A DNA stretch of 64,000 nucleotides, taken from contig CATKXV010000002.1 in NCBI GenBank assembly GCA_949840955.1, positions 124,001 to 188,000 of the forward strand, in the 5' to 3' direction. The notes under the pieces are model-generated. The model made no database searches and was not told the origin of the DNA. It saw only the letters and a program-made list of their open reading frames with translations. The stretch comes from an uncultured Anaeroplasmataceae bacterium. GTDB taxonomy: Bacteria > Bacillota_I > Bacilli_A > Acholeplasmatales > Anaeroplasmataceae. This document shows positions 16,343 to 26,079 of the stretch, piece after piece (position 1 is the first letter of the stretch; each line of letters opens with the position of its first letter). The position numbers and the translations under genes were made by a program.

Positions 16343-17572
16343 TTAATGTAATTTTAAGGTTATTGGATCATTATACTCCACTTCATAAGTGGTTTGCCCT
16401 TTTATAACCTTTAGATAGGATAAAGTAACTTCATATCCATCCTCTGTTTTTTTAATATATTTACTATTCTCATCTATTATAAATTCATAATTCAATTCAC
16501 AACCATTATTTAAAAATGGAAAATATAATTCCATCGTGTCTGGATTATATTTAAAGTAATAAAAATTATCCTCAAACCAACGATCGCTTATTTCTATTGG
16601 AGTAGGAATCTTTGAATTAGGCCAAATATAAAAAGGATAATAATTGTTATAATAAATAACTCCACTATAAAGATTTTCTTCTTTAAATAGTTTAGTTTGT
16701 AAGTTATGACCACTTATGCTAGCTTTTGGACACAAATAAATTGGCGACTTCCTTATTCCCACGGGATTAAGTGCTTTTATTTCCTGACCAATCTCAAAAT
16801 AAGGTGTAACATCAGCATATAGTATATTACCTAGGCTTGGCAAATTATATAAAGAACAGTCTGAAAATAATTTAATATATCTTATTGTTTCTAATTGATA
16901 ACATCCAGTAATTCCCATAGATAAAACTCTAGCATTGGAATTCAGTTCCTCTAAAGAATCACATTTTAAAAATGCATAAGGGTGAATCAATGTATTTCTC
17001 ATCTCATTATCAGTCCCACTTAAAAATGTAATAGACTTCATAGGTGCCCCTGCAAATGCTTTATATCCAATCTGTGTAACAGGAATACCCTCTATTTCTG
17101 TTGGGATTACTACATTTTGAGGTAAATCTTTTGTATATCCTGAAACAATAAAACTAGAAATTAATGAATCTGTAAAATAATCTTTTAAGCGGAAAAAATA
17201 AGCAGATTGTGGTGAGGTGTAAGGATCACAATTGATTAAGAATTCATAAAATGTTTCTGGCCAATATTGATAAATAAAATCATTATAACCTCTAAAAATA
17301 TCCCCCTCAAAGGCATGAATCTCAGGTTGATGGTTAATGTCTGACATATCAAAATAATAATAGTTATAATATGGTTTATATGCCTCCTCATCAACAAATG
17401 GGATTATTTCATTTTTTAACGTTTTTTCATCATAATAGGTATAAATTACACCATTTTGAGTAATTTGATCTCCTTGTTTATACTCCTTGGGCTGTTCAAT
17501 TGGTGTTTTTTTACAAGATATTATACCAAAGGTTAAAAAGAAGCAAGTTAAAATTAAATATACTTTTTTCAT
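16343..17572 (-). CDS. BspA-like leucine-rich-repeat lipoprotein (second of pair)
   Basis: Signal peptide with lipobox ending ISC-K, so probably anchored to the outer face of the membrane. The body carries BspA/LRR_5-type elements (IPVTQIGYKAFAGAPMKSI; HPYAFLKCDSLEEL) between about residues 170 and 260. It is a paralogue of the gene just upstream; both contain the phrase YKQGDQ..QNGVIYTYYDE-type. The ATG at 17572 has GGGAGG 7 nt before it, while an upstream in-frame ATG at 17593 overlaps the previous stop. Ligand or substrate unknown. Confidence 0.75.
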   Translation of the reverse strand: MKKVYLILTCFFLTFGIISCKKTPIEQPKEYKQGDQITQNGVIYTYYDEKTLKNEIIPFVDEEAYKPYYNYYYFDMSDINHQPEIHAFEGDIFRGYNDFIYQYWPETFYEFLINCDPYTSPQSAYFFRLKDYFTDSLISSFIVSGYTKDLPQNVVIPTEIEGIPVTQIGYKAFAGAPMKSITFLSGTDNEMRNTLIHPYAFLKCDSLEELNSNARVLSMGITGCYQLETIRYIKLFSDCSLYNLPSLGNILYADVTPYFEIGQEIKALNPVGIRKSPIYLCPKASISGHNLQTKLFKEENLYSGVIYYNNYYPFYIWPNSKIPTPIEISDRWFEDNFYYFKYNPDTMELYFPFLNNGCELNYEFIIDENSKYIKKTEDGYEVTLSYLKVIKGQTTYEVEYNDPITLKLH

Positions 17573-17589
17573 CATTAAACCTCCCAAAC

Positions 17590-18855
17590 TCATTTATTAA
17601 TTTTCAATGTGATTGGATCATTGAATGTTTTTGACCAATCTGTCATATCCTCTTCAATTTTAGGATAAGAAACAGGAACCTCAAAGTGATTTTCATTTTC
17701 TTCTATTTTCGTACTTTTAGGATCCTTATATAATTCTCCCTTATAATTTAATCCAGTATTTAAATATGGTAAATTCACTTCTAAGGTATCTGGATTATAA
17801 GTTAAAGGAAATCCATATGGAGTTTTAATCGAAAACATCGTATCCAATAACATAATACTATAATCATCAAAAGCATAATAGGGACTACTTCCCATATAAA
17901 CCACATTGAGTCGTTTTGACAATTTTTCTCCTGTTATTTTTCTCAACTTAGGACATAAATATATTGATGATTTTTCAAAACCACACGTTTGATAAAAAGA
18001 GACTGTATGTGGGGAATCATAGTAGCCATTATCATTTTTATATAAATTTTCAAAAAATGGATAAAATGCACTTGTGTCAATATCAATTAACGTTTCTAGT
18101 TCCGGCAAATTATAAAGGGAACAATCCATTGTAGGTCTAACATTTTCCATGCTTTTTAATTTTGGGCAGTTTGAAATACCCATAGATAAGACTCTTGCAT
18201 GGGATTTTAATTCTACAAGATTAGGGCAATTCGAAAATGCAAAGGGATGGATTAATGTAAAATTGAGGTAGTCAACCGCATATTTTGGTGTTTCAAATAT
18301 AAAGGTTTCCATAGGTGCTTCTTCAAAAGCCTTGAATCCAATTTGAGTAACAGGAATATCCTTCAGTTTAGAAGGGACAACAACATCTTTTGGCAAATCT
18401 TTAGTAAATCCTGTTACAATAAATCCATTTGAAATCCGTGTTGGACTAAAATAATCCTTCAACCGATAAAATTGAGCACTATTCGGAGAGTAGATGCGAT
18501 CACACTTCTTCAAATAATTATGAAATACATCTTTGTTAAAACTTCGAATTGCATAAATGTCATATTCGGTATGAACAAGGTCTCCTAAAAAAGGTGTTAT
18601 TTCATCCTTATTCTTATAATCTGACATATCATAATAATAGTAATTATAAAATGATTTATAATTTCCTTCATCTACAAAGGGCATCTCTTCACCAAATAAC
18701 CCTAGCTCATCATAATAGGTATAAATTACTCCATCTTGAATAACTTGATCTCCCTGCTTATATTCTTTAGTTATATCTTCAGTTTCCTTTTGACAAGATG
18801 AGACAATCATAATGAATATACCCATTAAAAATAAGAAATAAATTCTTCTATACAT
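17590..18855 (-). CDS. BspA-like leucine-rich-repeat lipoprotein (first of pair)
   Basis: 421 aa with a signal peptide and lipobox ending SSC-Q. LRR_5-like repeats (IPVTQIGFKAFEEAPMETF; HPFAFSNCPNLVEL) occupy the middle. It shares order and many phrases with the gene downstream, so the pair arose by tandem duplication. BspA-type repeats are widespread on surface proteins of gut bacteria and are thought to bind other proteins; any specific role here is unknown. It is preceded by a good promoter and co-transcribed with its copy. Confidence 0.75.
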   Translation of the reverse strand: MYRRIYFLFLMGIFIMIVSSCQKETEDITKEYKQGDQVIQDGVIYTYYDELGLFGEEMPFVDEGNYKSFYNYYYYDMSDYKNKDEITPFLGDLVHTEYDIYAIRSFNKDVFHNYLKKCDRIYSPNSAQFYRLKDYFSPTRISNGFIVTGFTKDLPKDVVVPSKLKDIPVTQIGFKAFEEAPMETFIFETPKYAVDYLNFTLIHPFAFSNCPNLVELKSHARVLSMGISNCPKLKSMENVRPTMDCSLYNLPELETLIDIDTSAFYPFFENLYKNDNGYYDSPHTVSFYQTCGFEKSSIYLCPKLRKITGEKLSKRLNVVYMGSSPYYAFDDYSIMLLDTMFSIKTPYGFPLTYNPDTLEVNLPYLNTGLNYKGELYKDPKSTKIEENENHFEVPVSYPKIEEDMTDWSKTFNDPITLKINK

Positions 18856-18901
18856 TCTTCTTCACTTCCCATTAATTTTATACTAGATATTTGATAATTT
18901 C

Positions 18902-18929
18902 ATTATATCATTCTCTTCTAAATTGTCAA
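18902..18929 (-). promoter_or_regulatory. Promoter of the lipoprotein pair
   Basis: Minus-strand TTGACA (18929-18924), a 16-nt spacer and TATAAT (18907-18902), about 45 nt upstream of the first lipoprotein ATG. Confidence 0.75.
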
Positions 18930-18954
18930 CCTCTATAAAAATTTCTATCAAATT

Positions 18955-18983
18955 AAAAAACTCCCAAAATATTACTCTTGGGA
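18955..18983 (-). terminator. Terminator of the Xre regulator gene
   Basis: Minus-strand TCCCAA and TTGGGA form a 6-bp stem overlapping the gene's last codons, followed by GTTTTTTAATTT. Confidence 0.6.
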
Positions 18984-19664
18984 ATCTAAAAAATCTTGAA
19001 ATATATAAGGCTTTTTTAATTTTTTTATTGTCAAGCATAAAATGGAATAGGTAAGAGTTAATACTATGATAAATATTCCGCCAACAGCCATTTGCATAAT
19101 GTAAAATAAATTAACGAGCAAGCTAACCAGTAAAGCAATGCTTAAAATAAATCTTATTAAATATAATTTTTTCATAACTTCCTGATTTTGGCAAATACAA
19201 AAGCTCATTGTTATAAGGGGTACACTTAAAATAAGAAAAAACTGAAATAACAACAAATAATTTCCTATAAGATAATAATTACTAAAAATAGTTTGATAAT
19301 AATTGCCTGAAATACCGTTACTTAACCTGACAAAAGGTAAGAAGGCAAACAGAAATAATAAAACAAGGTAGGCTATGCTAATCCAAAATCCATAAATTCT
19401 TTTTTGCCTTAGAAATGAATTAGGTTTCTGTTCTGAAACCTTTATTTCAATTTCTTGCTTTTCCCCTTTTATAATTTCATCAATAGTTACTCCATAAAGA
19501 ATAGATAGCTGCTCTAGAATGGCTATATCTGGTACAGCCTCTCCTCGCTCCCATTTCGATACCGCCTGAAAGGTAACTCCTATTAAATCTGCTAGATTTG
19601 CTTGGGATAATTCTTTTTTCTTTCGAAGTTCTGTTAAATAATTACCCATTTTAATCTTATCCAT
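18972..19664 (-). CDS. Xre-family regulator with membrane domain
   Basis: 230 aa. An HTH_3 domain fills residues 7-62 (LRKKKELSQANLADLIGVTF, then QAVSKWERGEAVPDI). After a charged linker come four predicted membrane helices (about 92-112, 128-150, 165-187 and 190-212). Such membrane-tethered Xre proteins are common in Bacillota; what they sense is usually unknown. It lies 91 nt after the PEPCK-like gene and may be read with it. AAAGGAGG precedes the ATG. Confidence 0.8.
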   Translation of the reverse strand: MDKIKMGNYLTELRKKKELSQANLADLIGVTFQAVSKWERGEAVPDIAILEQLSILYGVTIDEIIKGEKQEIEIKVSEQKPNSFLRQKRIYGFWISIAYLVLLFLFAFLPFVRLSNGISGNYYQTIFSNYYLIGNYLLLFQFFLILSVPLITMSFCICQNQEVMKKLYLIRFILSIALLVSLLVNLFYIMQMAVGGIFIIVLTLTYSILCLTIKKLKKPYIFQDFLDSQE

Positions 19665-19755
19665 TACTTTAACCTCCTTTACCTATTATCTTAGCCTAAA
19701 ACCAACAAAAATACAAGAAACTCATAATTGAAGGTATTCAACTATAGGTTGAATG

Positions 19756-21468
19756 CTAGTTTTCTAAGATTTTAAATAATTCTAAAGCTGCTCCCTTTGG
19801 CCCATCCTGTTGATGTCCCATAAGTCCAAGCTTTGTATAAAGCTCACCTACAGGTATTTTATTTTCAAATAATCTTGAAAAATAAACATCCAAAAGTTTT
19901 CTTGTTTGTTCTTCTCTTTGTACAGGACCAAACGGATTGGCAAAGAAGGATTCTACTAAACCAACCTCCTGGGTTGTTCCTTTAGCAAATCTTGCTCCTC
20001 TTACAAAAGTAGCTAAGGCTGCATCCTTTGAGGTGAACTCCTTTAATTGAATATCTTCATCCTCATAATTATTTGCATATAGAACCATATCTATTTTATA
20101 GCCCTTCATGATTTGATTATAAGTAGCAACTGGAATAACCAAACGTGAATTCACCTTATCTGGATTCATAAATATAGCTCTATCCATTTCTCGATATGCA
20201 TACCCTGAGGCCATGTCATCTAAACGGACAAAGGCACCAATTTCTGTACCATACGCATAAATTTCACCATCCACCAGCTTAAGGGTCCCCATATCATCAA
20301 ATACAGTTAATTGTGAGGATATTTGCTCTCCTGCATATTCATTTAATGCCTCTAAGGATTCGCTTTTTCCAGCTCCACTATCTCCTATAATGACAATATT
20401 TTTGGTTATACCTGTTTTCAAGGTGAGACTTACACATGCACCATGAAGTGGCAAATTCCCATTATCAATCATTTTGACATTATAAAGTGTTAGTAGCATT
20501 TTCTTCATATAACCAAAATAATCGACGCTAACATTCCTTGGAGCAACACCTAAATAAATATCATCTTCCTTGTCATGATAAAAATGGGATTCGCCATCAT
20601 AATTCACACCAAAGATATATAATAAATCTGGCTTTTGATTTAAGCATTTATATAAAGGAACAAATTCGAATAAATTGCAAAGGGTTATCCCCAAAGCTAA
20701 AAAGTCTCTATGAAAATAGACATAGGCTAAAGCACTTCCGACTCTAGCTGCATAGCAATAATATTCATCTGCTTTAAAATTAATAGATATATTTGGAATA
20801 GGATCCTCAAAAACTTCTGGATAGGTTCCTGTTCTCTTGTTTTTAGCTGAATATGTGATAAAAGGAGGGCGGATTAAAACCTGTTCTAAAACAGAAGCTT
20901 TAGCTAAGAAGGAATATTTACTTTCCTTTCCCATCCAATTGTGTCTTGATATCATAAGTCCTGCATTCACACCTGATGGTAAGGAACGATAAATTGAGAA
21001 GGCTTCTCCTAGTACCTTATGGCATATGCTACGATATGTATTTAATATGACATTTGTAAATTGATTCATAATGGAGGTAAAGGAGGCTGTTTCAACTCCA
21101 CTCATTCTACTTTTTGAATAGATTAAACCATATCGTTCTAGCCTTCTCCAGTAATCATAAAAATTTTCAATCAATTCGTATAGAACGTCTGTATGCTCTA
21201 AAATTAATTTAAAATGTGGGCTTAGCTTTTTAATTTCATTAAGCTCAAATTCCAATAATAATTTAAAAAGAATAATATAATCCTTTTTGGGGTTAGGAAG
21301 AATGTCTATAATTTTTAAAACATCCTGCTTTTCTACCTTATAAATATGCTCTAAAAATCTTCCCCATACCTCTTTAAAGCATGCTGAATTTAATACCTCT
21401 ATTTCATTTTTGCAATACTTCTCAGAAAAATTCAAAATAACTTGTCTCTGATTTGTAAAATAATCCAT
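19756..21468 (-). CDS. PEPCK/HPr-kinase-type P-loop protein
   Basis: 570 aa. The C-terminal half holds a P-loop of the HPr kinase/PEP carboxykinase type, GDSGAGKSE (362-370), preceded by LHG (341-343) and followed by DDMG (391-394), which fits the metal/phosphate-binding acidic pair. The N-terminal 230 residues have no motif I recognise. Similar proteins are often labelled phosphoenolpyruvate carboxykinase, but the classical substrate motifs are not evident, so whether it handles PEP or phosphorylates a protein is open. It lies 17 nt downstream of fhs. Confidence 0.6.
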   Translation of the reverse strand: MDYFTNQRQVILNFSEKYCKNEIEVLNSACFKEVWGRFLEHIYKVEKQDVLKIIDILPNPKKDYIILFKLLLEFELNEIKKLSPHFKLILEHTDVLYELIENFYDYWRRLERYGLIYSKSRMSGVETASFTSIMNQFTNVILNTYRSICHKVLGEAFSIYRSLPSGVNAGLMISRHNWMGKESKYSFLAKASVLEQVLIRPPFITYSAKNKRTGTYPEVFEDPIPNISINFKADEYYCYAARVGSALAYVYFHRDFLALGITLCNLFEFVPLYKCLNQKPDLLYIFGVNYDGESHFYHDKEDDIYLGVAPRNVSVDYFGYMKKMLLTLYNVKMIDNGNLPLHGACVSLTLKTGITKNIVIIGDSGAGKSESLEALNEYAGEQISSQLTVFDDMGTLKLVDGEIYAYGTEIGAFVRLDDMASGYAYREMDRAIFMNPDKVNSRLVIPVATYNQIMKGYKIDMVLYANNYEDEDIQLKEFTSKDAALATFVRGARFAKGTTQEVGLVESFFANPFGPVQREEQTRKLLDVYFSRLFENKIPVGELYTKLGLMGHQQDGPKGAALELFKILEN

Positions 21469-21485
21469 TAAAATACCTTCCTTTT

Positions 21486-23150
21486 TTAAAATAGTCCTAC
21501 TGCTTTTCCCTCTACTACATCCATATGCTCTGCAGCTGGTTCCTTAGGAAGACCAGGCATTTTCATAATCTCTCCACATAATGCCACAATAAATCCAGCT
21601 CCAATGGAAGGCTTTACCTCTCTTACTGTAATCTTAAAATCGTGAGGTCTACCAAGAAGCTTAGGATTGTCTGATAAAGAATATTGGGTTTTTGCCATAC
21701 AAATAGGCAAATTGTCCCACCCATTTTTCTTTAATGTTGCCATCTGATTTTTTGCTGCTTGACTAAATTCTACAGCACTAGCTCCATAAATTTCTTTACA
21801 TATCACTGTAATTTTTTCCTTGATGCTTTTGGACGTATCATATAAATACTGAAATTGTCCTTGATCCTGATGAACTATGTCTATAACCTTTTCAGCCAGT
21901 TCCAATCCTCCTGTACTCCCCTGCCCATGAACATTCGAAAGAGCAATCTCATGTCCATTTGCTTTAGCCCATTCGAATAGAGCTTGAATCTCCTGATCTG
22001 TATCACTAGCAAACTGGTTTACAGCAACAACATACCCAACATGAAACTTTTTTATATTTTCAATGTGCTTTTCCAAATTGGAAATTCCTAGCTTAAGTGC
22101 CTCTATATTTTCTTTTGCTAAATTCTCCTTTACTACGCCACCATGCATTTTCAAAGCTCTTATGGTAGCCACAATGACAATACAGGAGGGCTTTATATCC
22201 GCTTGACGACATTTAATATCCAAGAATTTTTCTGCTCCCAAATCGGCACCAAAGCCCGCTTCTGTTATTACATAATCTCCCAATTGCATAGCCATACGAG
22301 TTGCAATGACAGAATTACATCCATGGGCAATATTTGCAAAAGGTCCACCATGAACAATGGCAGGGGTATGCTCTAAAGTCTGTACAAGATTGGGCAATAA
22401 AGCATCCTTCATAATGAGTGTAACTACTCCTGTAGCCTTAATATCATCCACTGTAATAGGCTTTTTATCATAAGTATATGCAATAACCATACGACTTATT
22501 CTTAGCCTAAAATCCTCTAAAGAGCTTGATAAACAAAAAATGGCCATAACCTCTGAAGCAACAGTAATGTCAAAATGATCCTCTCTAGGAACTCCATTAG
22601 CACTTCCACCTAAACCAATAATTACATTTCTTAAGGCTCTATCGTTCATATCAAGACATCTATGATGAATGATTCTAGTTGGATCTATCCCTAAAGTATT
22701 TCCTTGCTGAATATGATTATCTAGCATTGCTGCTATCGCATTATTTGCTGTAGTAATAGCATGTAAATCTCCCGTAAAATGAAGGTTAATATCCTCCATA
22801 GGAACAACCTGTGCATATCCACCACCTGCAGCTCCACCCTTAACACCTAAAACAGGTCCAAAGCTAGGTTCTCTTAAAGCTACAACCACTCTCTTATTTA
22901 ACCGATGTAAGGCATCCGCTAATCCAATGGTAGTTGTTGATTTTCCTTCTCCAGCAGGTGTAGGATTAATTGCTGTAACTAATACTACTTTCCCATTTGT
23001 TTTTTTAGAAACAGAATCGAAATGAATTTTCGCCTTATATTTCCCATATAATTCCAATGCATTACTATCTAAACCCAAGGATTTTGCAATCTCCTCAATT
23101 GGAAGCATTTTGATGTTTTGTGCAATTTCCAAATCTGTTAACATAGACAT
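21486..23150 (-). CDS. fhs: Formate-tetrahydrofolate ligase
   Basis: Makes 10-formyl-THF from formate, THF and ATP in the cytosol. 554 aa, the normal length. The ATP-binding section [17 protein letters not shown] starts at about residue 64, and family blocks such as [20 protein letters not shown] and [13 protein letters not shown] are intact. AAGGAGGA precedes the ATG. Together with folD it makes the one-carbon supply for purines (purB nearby). A TATAAT lies about 28 nt upstream, but the -35 is poor. Confidence 0.96.
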   Translation of the reverse strand: MSMLTDLEIAQNIKMLPIEEIAKSLGLDSNALELYGKYKAKIHFDSVSKKTNGKVVLVTAINPTPAGEGKSTTTIGLADALHRLNKRVVVALREPSFGPVLGVKGGAAGGGYAQVVPMEDINLHFTGDLHAITTANNAIAAMLDNHIQQGNTLGIDPTRIIHHRCLDMNDRALRNVIIGLGGSANGVPREDHFDITVASEVMAIFCLSSSLEDFRLRISRMVIAYTYDKKPITVDDIKATGVVTLIMKDALLPNLVQTLEHTPAIVHGGPFANIAHGCNSVIATRMAMQLGDYVITEAGFGADLGAEKFLDIKCRQADIKPSCIVIVATIRALKMHGGVVKENLAKENIEALKLGISNLEKHIENIKKFHVGYVVAVNQFASDTDQEIQALFEWAKANGHEIALSNVHGQGSTGGLELAEKVIDIVHQDQGQFQYLYDTSKSIKEKITVICKEIYGASAVEFSQAAKNQMATLKKNGWDNLPICMAKTQYSLSDNPKLLGRPHDFKITVREVKPSIGAGFIVALCGEIMKMPGLPKEPAAEHMDVVEGKAVGLF

Positions 23151-23289
23151 CTTCCTCCTTAATAAATATTATTATAATCATACCATAAATTGATGATAAA
23201 TGAAATATTTAAAATCAAAATGTCTCGCCAAAATGCAATGGTTTTTCTTGTTTCTTTTCATACTATATTTCCTATGGTTAAAGAAATAT

Positions 23290-23316
23290 AAAAAACCCAA
23301 AGAACAGATCTTTAGG
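23290..23316 (-). terminator. Terminator of the YjcZ-like gene
   Basis: Minus-strand CCTAAAGA pairs with TCTTTGGG over a 5-nt loop (23296-23316), followed by TTTTTT. Confidence 0.7.
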
Positions 23317-23341
23317 CTTACATTATTAATGGTTTATATTA

Positions 23342-23476
23342 TTAATATGCCCAAGCAGCACCAACAAGAATTACTAAAATAAATAGTACTAAAATAAATG
23401 CAAATCCGCCACCACAAGGTGTATTACAATTATTTGTTGTTGTCGTGTTTGTATTATTACAACAAGTGTTTGCCAT
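23342..23476 (-). CDS. YjcZ-like small membrane protein, 44 aa
   Basis: A tiny gene with ATG at 23476. The first 20 residues are almost all Asn, Thr and Cys (three Cys plus one at residue 21). Then comes GGGFAFILVLFILVILVGAA, one membrane helix after a triple glycine. This is the layout of YjcZ-family proteins of spore formers (Gly-rich or Cys-rich head, GGGFALIVVLFILLIIVG-type helix). GGGGTGAT lies before the ATG and a terminator follows. The role of the family is poorly known. Confidence 0.75.
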   Translation of the reverse strand: MANTCCNNTNTTTTNNCNTPCGGGFAFILVLFILVILVGAAWAY

Positions 23477-23566
23477 GATATCACCCCTATTTTAGTATAT
23501 GTAAAAAGGAAATAGGATTGATAAGACAAATAAAGAAAAAAGCAGAAATTTTTTCTGCTCATCTCT

Positions 23567-24649
23567 TTACTCTAAAATTACGTTAATAGAAATCGTTTTT
23601 TGTTCAGACGGACGATAGACATCTAATACGAATAAATCACCTGCAAGTGATAAATTTAACGCATTGGATAAATCGTTCGCTGTAATGATTTCACTTGAAT
23701 TTGCCATTAAAATAATATCATGAACCAAAAGTCCTGCTTTTTTTGCAGCACCGTCATGAACCGCGGTGACAATGATTCCTTCCTCTATTGTATTTGGAAA
23801 GAAAGAAACATACTCCTCAGCTTCCTTTGAAAGAAGGTACCGATTGACTGGTAATATGGATATCCCCAATAATGGTCTAGTAAGTACTGTTTTCTTATTC
23901 TCAATATCTGTTATACATTTTTTTACAACGGATAAGGAAATGGCATATCCTAGCCCTTCTACTGGAATATCAATCATCACTCCACCTTCATTGCTTTGGG
24001 TATATACTTCCTTTGTTGTGTTAATCCCAATCAATCTTCCAGCAAAATTAAATAAGCCTCCTCCAGAATTCCCTGGATTAATTTCGGCATTGGTTTGTAT
24101 TTCACGTTTTGTTACTCTAGAAACAACTCCCGTAGTTAGCGTATTAAAATTTTCTAGTCCTAAAGGACATCCTATTGCCATAACAGACTGACCTACAGAA
24201 ATAATTTCCTCATCGTAATGAAAGATATCCTGAACATAAACCTCAGCTCCACCAAATAAATCTAAGGAAAACGTAATTACTGCGATATCATTTTTCGGAT
24301 CTGTCCCTATAACGGTAGCCTTATAGTACTTTGATCCACCTCGATATACACGTACATTCTTCATACCTTCTATCACATGATTATTCGTTACAACATAATA
24401 TAATCCACTTTCCTCTTTATAAACAACTCCAGAACCAACAGAACCAGAATCTCCAGAGGTCGCATAGATACCTACACATCCTGTAGAAATCTTTTTATAG
24501 GTTTCTGATACTGTGCTTTCAATTTCAACAATCTCTTTTTCTACTTTTGTAGGCTCCTTATCTGAACTTGTAAATAAACTACAGCCTGTAAATATTCCTA
24601 AACAAAGGATACATAATCCAAGGCTTATCCATTTTTTAAATTTTTTCAT
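23567..24649 (-). CDS. HtrA/DegP-type serine protease, lipoprotein
   Basis: 360 aa. The signal peptide ends in FTGC-S, with lipid-anchored Cys23, unlike the usual N-terminal membrane helix of Bacillus HtrA. The trypsin-like domain shows the triad His91 (TNNHVIEG), Asp121 (PKNDIAVI) and Ser195 (NPGNSGGGLF). A PDZ-like domain follows at about 265-350 (GAAKKAGLLVHDIIL). Expected role: degrading misfolded exported proteins outside the membrane. Its ATG overlaps the tatD stop by 4 nt, so it is translationally coupled. Confidence 0.88.
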   Translation of the reverse strand: MKKFKKWISLGLCILCLGIFTGCSLFTSSDKEPTKVEKEIVEIESTVSETYKKISTGCVGIYATSGDSGSVGSGVVYKEESGLYYVVTNNHVIEGMKNVRVYRGGSKYYKATVIGTDPKNDIAVITFSLDLFGGAEVYVQDIFHYDEEIISVGQSVMAIGCPLGLENFNTLTTGVVSRVTKREIQTNAEINPGNSGGGLFNFAGRLIGINTTKEVYTQSNEGGVMIDIPVEGLGYAISLSVVKKCITDIENKKTVLTRPLLGISILPVNRYLLSKEAEEYVSFFPNTIEEGIIVTAVHDGAAKKAGLLVHDIILMANSSEIITANDLSNALNLSLAGDLFVLDVYRPSEQKTISINVILE

Positions 24650-25416
24650 ATTTCATCCTCCAATGAAAAAAGCTTTATTGCATTCTTTTCTGTAATATCT
24701 TCTACTCTACTTACTTCTATATTTTTTAATTTTGCAATTTCTTTTGCGACTTCAGAAACGTAAGAAGATTCGTTTCTGCTTCCTCGATATGGGGTGGGAG
24801 CTAAATATGGGCAATCTGTTTCAATGAGGAAATGCTTCAAATCAATTTCTTGAGCAATCCTTTTACTTTCCTTTGCATTTTTAAAGGTTACAGGCCCTCC
24901 TAAGGAAATATAAAATCCTAAATCTATAAACTGCTTCGCCATCTCTAAAGAACCACTATAGCAGTGCATTACACCAAAAATTTTACCTTGGTATTCCTTT
25001 AAAATATCATACGTGTCCTGTGTTGCATCACGCATATGAATAATCAAGGGAAGGTTATACTGAATAGATAATTCGATTTGGCCCTTAAACAATGCCTTTT
25101 GTTCCTCAATGAACTCCTTCCCATAATGATAATCTAACCCACATTCTCCAATAGCATAGACCTTATGGTTTTTTACAAAATGATTGAGCTGTGACAAATC
25201 TAAGGCATACTCCTTTGAGGCTTCACATGGATGCAATCCCGCAGTAGGGTAAAATAAATCATATTGCTTTGATAAGTCAAATGCCTTTTGATTGGTTTGA
25301 TGATCAAAACCAACAAGAATTACTTTATTAATATTGGCTAATTTGCATCGTTTGATACATGCCTCTAAATCATGTTGAAAAGCTTCATCAAACATATGAG
25401 AATGTGTATCAATCAT
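24646..25416 (-). CDS. tatD: TatD-family metal-dependent DNase
   Basis: 256 aa, normal length. Metal-ligand motifs in order: DTHSH (3-7), GECGLDYH, HMRDA, HCYSG and ETDCPYLAP. Members are 3'-5' exonucleases and AP nucleases in DNA quality control. It is placed between vanZ-like and htrA-like genes with overlapping or abutting ends, so the three form one operon. Confidence 0.9.
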   Translation of the reverse strand: MIDTHSHMFDEAFQHDLEACIKRCKLANINKVILVGFDHQTNQKAFDLSKQYDLFYPTAGLHPCEASKEYALDLSQLNHFVKNHKVYAIGECGLDYHYGKEFIEEQKALFKGQIELSIQYNLPLIIHMRDATQDTYDILKEYQGKIFGVMHCYSGSLEMAKQFIDLGFYISLGGPVTFKNAKESKRIAQEIDLKHFLIETDCPYLAPTPYRGSRNESSYVSEVAKEIAKLKNIEVSRVEDITEKNAIKLFSLEDEI

Positions 25417-25420
25417 AAAA

Positions 25421-25900
25421 CTACCTCTTCTTTTTTCTTTTCCTGAAATTTATTATACTACATATAAAAAATAACATCGTCAATAGTCCAAAAGAATCAA
25501 TCAAAACATCCTTAAGCATGGGTGATCTTCCTCCAACAAAAGATTGATGAAATTCATCACTTAAAGCATATAAAATTCCTAAGACGCTACTTACACCAAG
25601 TTGTATGCTCTGCCTATCAGTAAATCTAGAAACAGCTAAAAATAACAAAGCCCCTAATACAGCATATTCTGAATAGTGCGCTAGCTTACGGATGATGTAA
25701 GAGGTGTTTGTAAATATTTTGTTTTGTTCTATTGTTGATAAGTTTTCATAATTCGGCACAAAACATTGGATAATATGATCCGTAATTTTCCCACTCATCT
25801 TTGAAGAGGAATCCCCTGTCTGATGTGAAAAGTAAAATATGATTCCCATCCAGCATAAAGCTAAACCGATAAACAGAAATTTATAAATATTCTTTTTCAT
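25421..25900 (-). CDS. VanZ-like membrane protein
   Basis: About 159 aa. The ATG at 25900 (GAGG upstream) is preferred to the one at 25927. A VanZ-type pattern is seen: a first helix, then YFSHQTGDSSSKMSG, then RKLAHYSEYAVLGAL and ALSDEFHQSFVGGRSPMLKD, with a last helix. The conserved His/Glu and Asp-Glu-x-x-Gln motifs are intact. VanZ relatives are tied to cell-envelope stress and glycopeptide tolerance; the exact activity is unknown. Confidence 0.85.
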   Translation of the reverse strand: MKKNIYKFLFIGLALCWMGIIFYFSHQTGDSSSKMSGKITDHIIQCFVPNYENLSTIEQNKIFTNTSYIIRKLAHYSEYAVLGALLFLAVSRFTDRQSIQLGVSSVLGILYALSDEFHQSFVGGRSPMLKDVLIDSFGLLTMLFFICSIINFRKRKKKR

Positions 25901-25915
25901 CTTATGCCTCTTTTC

Positions 25916-25924
25916 ATTATACCA
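25916..25924 (-). promoter_or_regulatory. Extended -10 promoter of vanZ-tatD-htrA
   Basis: Minus-strand TGGTATAAT lies 15 nt upstream of the preferred vanZ ATG, leaving a very short leader. The -35 is poor. Confidence 0.5.
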
Positions 25925-26025
25925 CAAAATTAAATTTTTTATATCTTTTTTAAGATTATGTGAAAAATCACAAAATTATGCTTCCTCCAACCTACAGTCC
26001 TCCATAGATTATCTTTATTATAAAT

Positions 26026-26058
26026 AAAATAAAAAGGCAATGCAAGAAACATCGCCTT
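26026..26058 (-). terminator. Terminator of the str operon
   Basis: Minus-strand AAGGCGATG pairs with CATTGCCTT (one G-T pair) around TTTCTTG, followed by TTTTATTT. It lies 22 nt after tuf. Confidence 0.85.
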
Positions 26059-26079
26059 AATTTTTTACTTTTTCTTTAA

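Noticed and set aside
23151-23200. Riboswitch or T-box upstream of fhs
   Set aside because: The leader is too short, and I saw no T-box or THF-riboswitch elements.
23200-23382. Plus-strand 60-codon ORF between fhs and the protease gene
   Set aside because: It overlaps a terminator and the end of the YjcZ-like gene on the other strand, and has no RBS.
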